A stretch of DNA of 5,104 bases, taken from contig JAICTU010000589.1 in NCBI GenBank assembly GCA_025936205.1, positions 1-5,104 on the forward strand, read 5' to 3'. This DNA is from Polyangiaceae bacterium. GTDB lineage: Bacteria > Myxococcota > Polyangia > Polyangiales > Polyangiaceae. The first letter of the stretch is position 1. The number at the start of each line of letters is the position of its first letter. Below the pieces are notes generated by a model. It did not search any database. It worked only from the letters and a program-made list of their open reading frames with translations, and was not told the DNA's origin. Position numbers and translations under genes: made by a program. Below are positions 1 to 5,024 of this stretch, piece by piece.

Positions 1-117
1 CCCGCCTCTTCCGCGGGGACACCCCGCACCCCGAGCGCCGGCAGCGGCGCGCGCTTCACCGTCCATTTCCCGCTGCGCGAAGTCCCCCGCTCTCCCGTAC
101 CGGAGCCCTCCCGATGA
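1..117 (+). CDS. Sensor histidine kinase, C-terminal end (partial)
   Basis: Frame 1 is open from the window edge to a TGA at 115-117, giving the last 38 residues of a protein. The segment GSGARFTVHFPL (residues 14-25 of the fragment) is typical of the final strand of the HATPase_c (ATP-binding) domain of histidine kinases, after the G2 box. A short Pro/Arg-rich tail follows. The H box, N box and G boxes lie outside the window, so the sensing domain and membrane topology are unknown. The stop codon overlaps the ATG of the next gene in an ATGA arrangement, implying translational coupling and making this kinase the probable phosphodonor of the downstream regulator. The other two forward frames give only Arg/Pro-rich strings with no family resemblance. 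Confidence is good for the family despite the small fragment, because motif and context agree. Confidence 0.75.
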   Translation, partial: PASSAGTPRTPSAGSGARFTVHFPLREVPRSPVPEPSR

Positions 118-1481
118 AACAGCGCCCTGGCGCCCCCAAGCAGCTGCTGGTGGTCGACGACGACTCCGCCGTCGTCGACTACCTGTGCGAGAGCCTGAAC
201 GCCGAGGGCTACGCCGCCAGCGGCCTGACCTCCTCGGTCGAGGCGCTGAAGCGCATCCAGAACGAAGACTTCGATCTCGTGATCAGCGACGTGGAGATGC
301 CCGAGCTGCGCGGCGTCGACCTGCTGCGCGCGATCCTGGAGGCCAAACCCGCGCAGCTGGTGCTGCTGATCACGGCTTACGGTAGCGTCGAGATGGCGGT
401 GGCTGCCGTACGCGATGGTGCCTGCGACTTCCTCACCAAACCCTTCAAGATCGAGGCGCTGCTGCTCGCCATCGAGCGCGCCTTCTCCGAACGCACGCTG
501 CAGCGCGAGGTCGTGCGCCTGCGTACCCAGCTCAGCAAGACTCAGGGGCCGGCGTCCGTGATCGCCAAGAGCCCCGCCATGCGCCGCGTGCTCGACCTCG
601 CCCGCCGCGCCGCTACCTCCAGCGCGCCCGTGCTGATCACCGGCGAAACCGGCAGCGGCAAGAGCGTGCTGGCGCGCTTCATCCACGAGAGCAGCGCGCG
701 CGCGAGCCAGCCCTTCTTGCAGCTGAACTGTGCCGCCATTCCCCCTACCCTCGCGGAGAGCGAGCTCTTCGGGGTGCGCAAGGGCGCCTTCACCGACGCG
801 CGCGAGGACCGCGACGGCCTGTTCGTGGCGGCCGGCGGTGGCACGCTGTTTCTGGACGAGATCGGCGAGCTCACGCCCGAAGTGCAGGCCAAGCTGCTGC
901 ACGCCCTGGAGACCGGTACGGTGCGCCCGCTCGGACGCAGCACCGAAGTCAAAGTCCAGGCGCGTGTGATCACCGCCACCAACCGCGTCCCCGAGACGCT
1001 GCTGCGCGAAGGCAAGCTCCGCCCGGATCTCTACTACCGAACCAACGTCGTCCGGCTCGAAGTCCCACCGCTGCGCGAACGCAAAGATGACGTCGTACCG
1101 CTCGTCGACGCATTTCTCGCGCGCGCCAGCGAAGGCCACCAGCGCCCGCTGATCGGCATCTCGTCCCGCGCCATGAAGCTGCTGGTGCGCCACCCCTGGC
1201 CTGGCAACGTGCGCGAGCTCGCCAATGTCATCGAGCGCGCGGTGGTCATGGCCGAGCACGACACCATCCTGCCCGAAGACCTCAGCTTCCCCGGCGCCGA
1301 ATCCGGCGCTCCTCCGGTGCTCGGCTCGGCGCTGGAAAGAGGCCTCTCTCTCGAGGAGATGGAGCGCGCCTACGTGCAGCAGGTGCTCGAAGCCCAGGGC
1401 GGCAACAAAGCCGCGGCTGCCAAGCTGCTCGGCATCACCCGCCGCACCCTCTACCGCAAGCTCGGCATCGATCAAAAATAG
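114..1481 (+). CDS. NtrC-family sigma-54-dependent response regulator
   Basis: This 455-residue protein has the three-domain length of NtrC/AtoC/ZraR regulators. The receiver domain (about 10-122) has acidic pocket D15-D17, phospho-acceptor D59 in SDVEMP, T87 and K109 (TKPF). The AAA+ sigma-54 interaction domain (about 148-378) has Walker A GETGSGKS (177-184), L1 loop GAFTDA (224-229), Walker B LFLDEI (245-250), sensor I around TN (289-290), arginine fingers R303 and R309 in RPDLYYR, and sensor II WPGNVREL (362-369). The C-terminal Fis-type helix-turn-helix spans about 428-450, ending GITRRTLYRKL. The protein should couple phosphorylation to oligomerisation and ATP-driven remodelling of RNA polymerase-sigma-54. 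The ATG at 114 overlaps the kinase stop by 4 bases and gives a normal receiver N-terminus. The central-loop glycine of GAFTGA is Asp here (D228). Targets are not proven; the divergent promoters at 2046-2144 are candidates. Confidence 0.95.
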   Translation: MKQRPGAPKQLLVVDDDSAVVDYLCESLNAEGYAASGLTSSVEALKRIQNEDFDLVISDVEMPELRGVDLLRAILEAKPAQLVLLITAYGSVEMAVAAVRDGACDFLTKPFKIEALLLAIERAFSERTLQREVVRLRTQLSKTQGPASVIAKSPAMRRVLDLARRAATSSAPVLITGETGSGKSVLARFIHESSARASQPFLQLNCAAIPPTLAESELFGVRKGAFTDAREDRDGLFVAAGGGTLFLDEIGELTPEVQAKLLHALETGTVRPLGRSTEVKVQARVITATNRVPETLLREGKLRPDLYYRTNVVRLEVPPLRERKDDVVPLVDAFLARASEGHQRPLIGISSRAMKLLVRHPWPGNVRELANVIERAVVMAEHDTILPEDLSFPGAESGAPPVLGSALERGLSLEEMERAYVQQVLEAQGGNKAAAAKLLGITRRTLYRKLGIDQK

Positions 1482-1515
1482 AATTTTGGGGCAAGCGGGC
1501 ACTGCACGAAACCGC

Positions 1516-1544
1516 CCGTCCTCGAGCCCCCTGCGCGAGGACGG
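1516..1544. terminator. Inverted repeat in convergent gap, possible bidirectional terminator
   Basis: The arms CCGTCCTCG (1516-1524) and CGAGGACGG (1536-1544) are perfectly complementary over 9 bp around an 11-nt loop. The repeat lies between the regulator stop (1481) and the convergent DUF2383 stop (1578), where a shared terminator would be expected. No T-run follows on either strand, so it is not a classic intrinsic terminator. It could instead be a 3'-end stability stem or a pause site. Confidence 0.45.
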
Positions 1545-1560
1545 CGCAGCGAATGCGCCG
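1542..1560. terminator. Second hairpin overlapping the first
   Basis: The arms CGGCGCA (1542-1548) and TGCGCCG (1554-1560) pair perfectly over 7 bp around the pentaloop GCGAA. The left arm shares bases 1542-1544 with the stem at 1516-1544, so both stems cannot be complete at the same time. No U-tract follows. Its function as a terminator for the minus-strand DUF2383 gene, whose stop lies 18 bp away, is an inference from position only. Confidence 0.35.
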
Positions 1561-1577
1561 CCCTGCGCAGCTTCGGC

Positions 1578-2015
1578 TCAGTGCGTGTCGAAGCGCTTCT
1601 TCAGTGCGCTCATGGCCTGGTGCGTACGCAGCTGCTCGTTGAGGAGTTGCTGCTGCACGAACGCGCGGGCCTCCGGATCCAGCTTGGTCACGTCGCGCTT
1701 GTAGTCGTCGCGACCGTGATCCTCACCTTCCTCCAGAGCTGCGATCGCGGCCTTCTCACCAAACAGCTTGGCGCCACCTTCGACCAGCTTGGCAAATGCG
1801 CCCCACGTGCCGGCGCCCTGCGCAGGATCGCCGCCACGGCTCCGGATCTCGGTCTTCAGGACGGAGACTCGCTGCTCGTGCGAACGCAAGCACTCGTTGA
1901 GGGTGCTCACCTCCGGCTTATCCTGCAGCTTCTCGATCGCCTGACGATAGGTCTCGACCGCCGAGATCTCGCCACGAAGGAATGAGTTCAGAACGTCTAC
2001 GGTATCAGTGGCCAT
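1578..2015 (-). CDS. DUF2383 / PA2169-like four-helix-bundle protein
   Basis: This 145-residue, helix-rich, charged protein has no signal peptide or membrane segment. Its N-terminus reads as the family hallmark: short leader, then GEISAVETYRQAIEKL (residues 15-30), then a helix with SHEQRV (45-50). The second half carries ALEEGEDHGRDDY (93-105) and NEQLRTHQ (126-133). DUF2383 proteins are predicted ferritin-like four-helix bundles. The Glu/His residues E16, E21, E41, H46, E95, E96, E98, H100, E127 and H132 are candidate metal ligands, but no function is established. The ATG at 2015 is chosen because AGGAGG (2027-2022) sits 6 nt upstream and the family homology begins there; the frame stays open upstream but that part is not family-like. 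A near-consensus sigma-54 promoter lies just upstream. The gene is convergent with the NtrC-type regulator and divergent from the DUF3072 gene. Confidence 0.8.
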   Translation of the reverse strand: MATDTVDVLNSFLRGEISAVETYRQAIEKLQDKPEVSTLNECLRSHEQRVSVLKTEIRSRGGDPAQGAGTWGAFAKLVEGGAKLFGEKAAIAALEEGEDHGRDDYKRDVTKLDPEARAFVQQQLLNEQLRTHQAMSALKKRFDTH

Positions 2016-2021
2016 ATGGCT

Positions 2022-2027
2022 CCTCCT
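2022..2027 (-). promoter_or_regulatory. Strong Shine-Dalgarno site for DUF2383 gene
   Basis: The minus strand reads AGGAGG (2027 down to 2022), 6 nt before the ATG at 2015. This fixes the start and argues against the much longer open frame that continues upstream. Confidence 0.8.
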
Positions 2028-2045
2028 TTCGGGAGACCAGGAATG

Positions 2046-2061
2046 AGCAAGATCAAAGCCA
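2046..2061 (-). promoter_or_regulatory. Sigma-54 (-24/-12) promoter for DUF2383 gene
   Basis: The minus strand reads TGGCTTTGATCTTGCT from 2061 to 2046. Against the published sigma-54 consensus TGGCACG-N4-TTGCW it matches all of TGGC and all of TTGCT, and keeps the invariant GG-N10-GC spacing (GG at 2060-2059, GC at 2048-2047). The three middle bases ACG are TTT. Transcription would start near 2035, giving a leader of about 20 nt that just includes the AGGAGG site. That geometry is what a working promoter needs. A sigma-54 activator gene lies 0.5 kb away. The motif is seen in the sequence; use of this promoter and control by that regulator are inferred. Confidence 0.7.
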
Positions 2062-2074
2062 ATTCGCGCGGCCC

Positions 2075-2087
2075 TTGCATCGCGCAA
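2075..2087. repeat. Inverted repeat TTGC-N5-GCAA, possible activator site
   Basis: TTGC (2075-2078) and GCAA (2084-2087) form a dyad with a 5-bp spacer inside the divergent intergenic region, between the two sigma-54-like promoters. Fis-type helix-turn-helix regulators of the NtrC family bind dyads of this kind. The arms are only 4 bp, so chance occurrence is quite possible. Confidence 0.25.
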
Positions 2088-2096
2088 AGTTGGCGT

Positions 2097-2110
2097 GGCG
2101 CTCCTGCGCC
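2097..2110. repeat. Inverted repeat GGCGC-tcct-GCGCC
   Basis: Five-bp perfect arms (2097-2101 and 2106-2110) flank a 4-nt loop, roughly midway between the two divergent promoters. It could be a DNA-binding dyad for the regulator or merely a GC-rich hairpin; the sequence does not decide. Confidence 0.25.
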
Positions 2111-2128
2111 GCTGTTGCAGCCCTCCAC

Positions 2129-2144
2129 GTGCACGGATCTTGCT
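2129..2144 (+). promoter_or_regulatory. Sigma-54-like promoter for DUF3072 gene (weaker)
   Basis: The plus strand reads GTGCACGGATCTTGCT. Compared with TGGCACG-N4-TTGCW it matches GCACG and TTGCT at the right spacing, but the first two bases are GT instead of TG, so the -24 GG doublet is only TG. The predicted start is near 2155, about 17 nt before the ATG at 2172, so the AAGGAG site falls inside the leader. The nonamer GATCTTGCT (2136-2144) is identical to the one in the opposing promoter. The -24 mismatch makes this less certain than the minus-strand promoter. Confidence 0.42.
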
Positions 2145-2160
2145 TGAGCACCTGTTCAGA

Positions 2161-2166
2161 AAGGAG
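2161..2166 (+). promoter_or_regulatory. Shine-Dalgarno site for DUF3072 gene
   Basis: AAGGAG lies 5 nt before the ATG at 2172 and supports that start. Confidence 0.75.
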
Positions 2167-2171
2167 ACGCC

Positions 2172-2402
2172 ATGACTGCACGCAATCGCAAGAGGCCCCG
2201 CGCCCGCCCCGCGGATCCCCACGCACCCAAGCACCCCGACGACTGGGTCACCGCCAATGAGCCCATGACCGCTGCGCAGGCGTCGTACTTGAAGCTCCTG
2301 TGCCACCAAGCCGGCGAGGCCTTCGTGGCCCATCTGACCAAGGCCGAAGCCTCCAAGCGCATCGACTCGCTCCGGAACCATTGGTTCCGGCATGCGGGGT
2401 GA
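2172..2402 (+). CDS. Small DUF3072 domain protein
   Basis: This 76-residue basic protein has a Lys/Arg/Pro-rich, probably disordered N-terminus (1-28). It is followed by the DUF3072 core: EPMTAAQASYLKLLCHQAGEA (residues 30-50, split here as EPMTAAQASYL and KLLCHQAGEA), then LTKAEASKRIDSL (55-67), then a short tail NHWFRHAG. The family pattern PMT-x-x-Q-x-SYL...AGE...LTKAEAS-x-x-I-D-x-L is fully present. DUF3072 proteins are small, helical and of unknown function; the N-terminal charge would suit nucleic-acid or acidic-partner contact, but that is speculation. AAGGAG 5 nt upstream supports the start. The gene is divergent from the DUF2383 gene and ends 18 bp before the convergent lipoprotein stop. 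The last codons lie in a 19-bp perfect palindrome, and a similar tail recurs in decayed form near 4075-4116. Confidence 0.85.
   Translation: MTARNRKRPRARPADPHAPKHPDDWVTANEPMTAAQASYLKLLCHQAGEAFVAHLTKAEASKRIDSLRNHWFRHAG
2372..2390. repeat. Perfect 19-bp palindrome in 3' end of DUF3072 gene
   Basis: CCGGAACCATTGGTTCCGG has 9-bp perfectly complementary arms around a single central T, or an 8-bp stem with an ATT loop in RNA. It overlaps the codons for residues 68-73 of the DUF3072 protein, 10 bp before the stop. It is strong enough to fold in mRNA and could act as a 3'-end stabiliser, an attenuator or terminator-like stem (no U-run follows), or a protein-binding dyad. Confidence 0.6.
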
Positions 2403-2420
2403 GGCACCCGAGACAGCCGG

Positions 2421-3926
2421 TCAGTCCGGAAGCGCTGCGCGGAACAGAGCCGGTAGGCCATCGCAAAACCCCTGGCCTACCACCACGCGGCCGTCACCAG
2501 AGAGTGCGAGCGGATCTTGGAACAGCCAACCGTCGAGCGACACGCCGGCGCTTTGCAATGATTCATCCAGCCGCCAGAAGCCGCGCTCTGGCTCCCAGAG
2601 CACCGGCACTGAGTCCAGCGTGGTCAGTAGCCTCTGCCCGTCAGCTCTGCTTCCGCTCACGTAGCTGAACAGGGGAACGCCGTCAGGAGTCTTCAACTCC
2701 ATGACCCCCTGCATTGCCGTCCAGCGAAACGCCACCGCATCGCTGCTCCGGGGATTGGCACTGGAGTCGAGCACTGAGCTGATCCGGGCACCGTCTGTGC
2801 TGGAGAACACCGCGGTCCTCCAGTCGGGCTGCGTCTGGTAGCGCGCCGAAGTACGCTCGATGCCCCCGGCCGCCGTCCAACGAAAAATGTCGAGTGGCTG
2901 TGGCGCGATGGGATCGAAAAACACGTCGTCGTACAGAAATCCCACGACCGTACTGGCATCACCGCTCAGAGTCAGGGCGTGCGCGCCCCGGACGCCTTCT
3001 GGCAGCGGACCGAGGTCGATCGTCTGCACACCCTCGCTCGCCGTCCAGCGAGCTGGCAATGACACCAGCGCATTCTGTGGATCCGCGCTTTCTCCCAGCA
3101 CCACCCGGCCGTCGTCGCTGAGCGCCACTACGGCTTGCAAGGGCAACGCCGTCAGGCCAGACACCGCACTCCACAAGCTCGCCGCCTGTCCTTGAATGAG
3201 CACGACTTGCCCATCTGCGCTGATGCCTTGCGGCTGGGCATCTGCGAGCAGACGCTCGGTCCCCGCAGCCTGCGTCCAGCGAGCCACGTCGCACCTTCCC
3301 GGCTCCCAGGAATCGAGGGCGCCCTCGCCCGTGCACAGCGCAAACGCCACGGCGCTGCCGTCCGCGCTGGCACTTGCGCGTCGCCCCCACATGCCTCCGC
3401 ACGCCAATACGGTCAGCGCCGGGGAACTCGCACAAGGACAACCGGTGAGCTGTACGGGGCAAGGTCTGCAGTGGAGGCCACAATCGACGCCAAGCTCGTA
3501 CTCGTCCTTCACGCCATTGGAGCAGTACTCCGGGAAGCACTTCCCATCGTCGCAGGCCCCATCGCAGTCGGTGTCTTGGGCGCAGCTGCGGCCACCATCA
3601 CATGGAAAGCAATCCGGACCGCCGCAATCGACATCGGATTCGTAACCGTCGAGTACGCCGTTCGTGCAGTACGGCGCGGGCGGATCCCAGGGCATGCGAG
3701 GTCCCATGGCAGCCAACTCTGGAGCGGGGACGACGTCGGGCGGCGCGCTGGCTGGGGGATCCGGTGGCTGCTGTTCGAGCACCCTCACATCGCTCGGGAC
3801 GTCGATGTTGGCACTCGGTTCTGGCGCTTGCGCCAGCTCTTCGCTTCGATGTGCACGTCCTCCGCAGCCCGCGCCAGAAAGCGCGAGGAACAGCAGCAAC
3901 GGAGCCTTCTGACTCGAGTGACCCAT
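2421..3926 (-). CDS. Putative lipoprotein: Cys-rich segments plus HAF-like propeller repeats
   Basis: This 501-residue protein starts at the ATG at 3926, with GGAG 9 nt upstream. A lipoprotein-type signal (basic start, hydrophobic 9-17, Cys21 after LSGAG) precedes a Pro-rich linker (about 30-85). Two Cys-rich segments follow: CTNG...DCGG-PDCFPC (87-109) and CSNG...DCG-LHCRPC (135-156). They resemble the disulfide-rich repeats of many myxobacterial surface proteins. From about 186 to 498 there are roughly seven units of the form S-x-DG-x-x-V(V/L) followed by a FRWT-x-x-x-G-(V/I)-type strand, as in HAF extracellular repeats. Examples are ALSDDGRVVLG (268), IFRWTAAGGI (347), AFRWTAMQGV (399) and ALSGDGRVVVG (474). 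Seven units suggest a seven-bladed beta-propeller. The protein is probably anchored outside the cytoplasm, with unknown ligand. The lipobox is non-canonical (GAG before Cys). The gene is divergent from the kinase gene at 4135. Confidence 0.75.
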   Translation of the reverse strand: MGHSSQKAPLLLFLALSGAGCGGRAHRSEELAQAPEPSANIDVPSDVRVLEQQPPDPPASAPPDVVPAPELAAMGPRMPWDPPAPYCTNGVLDGYESDVDCGGPDCFPCDGGRSCAQDTDCDGACDDGKCFPEYCSNGVKDEYELGVDCGLHCRPCPVQLTGCPCASSPALTVLACGGMWGRRASASADGSAVAFALCTGEGALDSWEPGRCDVARWTQAAGTERLLADAQPQGISADGQVVLIQGQAASLWSAVSGLTALPLQAVVALSDDGRVVLGESADPQNALVSLPARWTASEGVQTIDLGPLPEGVRGAHALTLSGDASTVVGFLYDDVFFDPIAPQPLDIFRWTAAGGIERTSARYQTQPDWRTAVFSSTDGARISSVLDSSANPRSSDAVAFRWTAMQGVMELKTPDGVPLFSYVSGSRADGQRLLTTLDSVPVLWEPERGFWRLDESLQSAGVSLDGWLFQDPLALSGDGRVVVGQGFCDGLPALFRAALPD

Positions 3927-3936
3927 TTGTGAACAC

Positions 3937-3954
3937 TCCCGCAAACGAGCGGGA
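3937..3954. repeat. Inverted repeat upstream of lipoprotein gene
   Basis: TCCCGC (3937-3942) and GCGGGA (3949-3954) form a 6-bp dyad with a 6-nt spacer. One arm contains the GGGAG ribosome-binding region of the minus-strand lipoprotein gene, so folding in its mRNA leader could occlude the ribosome site. It could also be an operator. Nearby TCCC and GGGA motifs make chance pairing possible. Confidence 0.3.
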
Positions 3955-4018
3955 TCCCATGGCGGGAGCGTAGCAGACGTGACCGCCTCCCGCGCTGCGT
4001 CGCGACAAGCGCCGGCAG

Positions 4019-4116
4019 CCGATGACGGGGGACGGCCAACGAGCCCAGGACCGCTGAACAAGCGGCGGCTCGAACGCATCGACTCGTTTCGCAGGTGTTG
4101 GTTCAGACGCGCAGGT
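4019..4116 (+). pseudogene. Probable decayed DUF3072 gene remnant
   Basis: Codons at 4075-4116 read RIDSFRRCWFRRAG, matching the end of the DUF3072 protein (RIDSLRNHWFRHAG) at 10 of 14 residues. By hand count 29 of 42 bases are identical, including an exact 12-base run (4075-4086 versus 2358-2369). Upstream, in a different frame, 4019-4045 reads PMTGDGQRA, recalling the DUF3072 signature PMT-x-x-Q-x-SYL. The middle of the domain (about 20 residues) is missing and the two parts are out of frame, so no intact product can be made. Interpretation as a relic of a second DUF3072 gene is inference; the C-terminal similarity is the solid part and the N-terminal match is weak. Confidence 0.45.
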
Positions 4117-4134
4117 GATCAACGATACCGCTCG

Positions 4135-4998
4135 ATGCTGGATGGCGAGCTCGTCGCTTCGCTCGTTCGCGAGCAGTTCCCGCAATGGTCGGATCGTTCG
4201 GTGGTGCCCGTCGAGCCTGGCGGCTGGGACAACCGCACCTTCCGCCTGGGCCAGGACCTGCTGGTGCGCCTGCCCAGCCACGCGCGCTACGTGCCGCAAG
4301 TCGAAAAGGAGCAGCGCTGGCTGCCCGTCCTCGCGCCAAAGCTGCCGCTCGCCATCCCCGTCCCGCTGGCCCTGGGCCAGCCCGGCAACGGCTATCCGTG
4401 GCCCTGGTCGGTCTATCGCTGGCTGGAGGGCTCCGTTGCCTCGGCGGCCCACGAGATCGATCGGGACGCATTTGCACGCGAGCTCGCGCGCTTCCTGCTC
4501 GCTCTGCAGCGCATCGAGACTGCGGGAGCCCCGATCGCAGGCGAGCACAACTTCTTCCGCGGCGGACCGCTCAGCACCTACGATGCGGAGACGCGCGCCG
4601 CGCTGGTTGCGCTCTCCGACTCCATCGACGTCACGCACGCCACCGCGATCTGGGAAGCCGCTCTGGCCTCGCAGTGGCAACAGGACGCGGTCTGGGTTCA
4701 CGGCGACGTCGGCGCGAACAACCTGCTGATCCGCGACGGACGGCTCGCGGCAGTGATCGACTTCGGCTCCTGCGCCATCGGCGATCCCGCTTGCGACCTG
4801 ACCATCGCCTGGACCTTCCTCACCGGCAACGCGCGACAGGTCTTCAAGGACGAGATGTCACTCGATGAAGCCACGTGGCAGCGAGCACGCAGTTGGGCCC
4901 TGTGGAAAGCGCTGATCGTCGCGTGTGGAAAGACGGGCACTGCTCGAGACGCACGGGAGGCGTGGCGCGTGCTCGGCGAGCTCCTCGACGACCGCTAG
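4135..4998 (+). CDS. Aminoglycoside phosphotransferase (APH) family kinase-like protein
   Basis: This 287-residue, soluble protein-kinase-like small-molecule phosphotransferase starts with an N-lobe with EPGGWDNRTFRLG (27-39), VRLP (44-47) and VEKEQRWLP (56-64). The linker region is PWPWSVYRWLEG (88-99). The catalytic loop is HGDVGANN (189-196; catalytic D191, N196) and the metal motif is IDFG (208-211), followed by GDPACDLTIAW (216-226). All catalytic residues are present, so it should transfer phosphate from ATP to a hydroxyl, but the substrate cannot be read; many members of this family are not resistance enzymes. The ATG at 4135 is chosen because family similarity starts right after it (ELVASLVREQFPQW). 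Its ribosome site is weak. A GTG at 3979 in the same frame, with GGGAG 10 nt upstream, would add 52 residues that include the DUF3072-like tail; this cannot be excluded. Confidence 0.85.
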   Translation: MLDGELVASLVREQFPQWSDRSVVPVEPGGWDNRTFRLGQDLLVRLPSHARYVPQVEKEQRWLPVLAPKLPLAIPVPLALGQPGNGYPWPWSVYRWLEGSVASAAHEIDRDAFARELARFLLALQRIETAGAPIAGEHNFFRGGPLSTYDAETRAALVALSDSIDVTHATAIWEAALASQWQQDAVWVHGDVGANNLLIRDGRLAAVIDFGSCAIGDPACDLTIAWTFLTGNARQVFKDEMSLDEATWQRARSWALWKALIVACGKTGTARDAREAWRVLGELLDDR

Positions 4999-5024
4999 GC
5001 GCCACGGGCCAGGGACCTGGAGGC

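Noticed and set aside
542..1015. 157-codon minus-strand frame within the regulator gene
   Set aside because: It is an antisense shadow of the AAA+ domain; the Ser/Arg-rich translation resembles no family.
1475..1487. AAAAT-AGA-ATTTT mini-dyad at the regulator stop codon
   Set aside because: It is only five A/T pairs around the stop, with no GC stem, so it is not convincing as a terminator.
2090..2119. Additional plus-strand sigma-54 promoter using TGGCG and TTGCA
   Set aside because: The distance from TGGC to TTGC does not give GG-N10-GC spacing for either TGGC copy.
2016..2393. Minus-strand open frame extending the DUF2383 gene upstream to a 271-residue protein
   Set aside because: The extension crosses the DUF3072 gene in antisense, has no family-like sequence, and a strong AGGAGG site marks the internal ATG at 2015.
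3135..3932. 265-codon plus-strand open frame
   Set aside because: It is antisense to the lipoprotein gene, whose frame shows a signal peptide, Cys motifs and repeats. The opposite frame has no recognisable domain and is explained by high GC.
3951..3958. GGGATCCC 8-bp palindrome upstream of the lipoprotein gene
   Set aside because: It is short, common in GC-rich DNA, and not repeated in a pattern that suggests an operator.
3598..4701. 367-codon minus-strand open frame across the divergent gap and the kinase gene
   Set aside because: It is antisense to the kinase catalytic motifs and to the lipoprotein start; its composition is low in domain-like features and Arg/Ala-rich.
4185..4868. 227-codon plus-strand frame inside the kinase gene
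   Set aside because: It is an Arg/Ala/Pro-rich out-of-frame shadow of the APH-family kinase, which has all its catalytic motifs in the other frame.
4135..4998. Annotation as a specific antibiotic-resistance gene
   Set aside because: The APH fold and catalytic residues are clear, but the substrate cannot be read from sequence, and no match to a named resistance enzyme is recognised.
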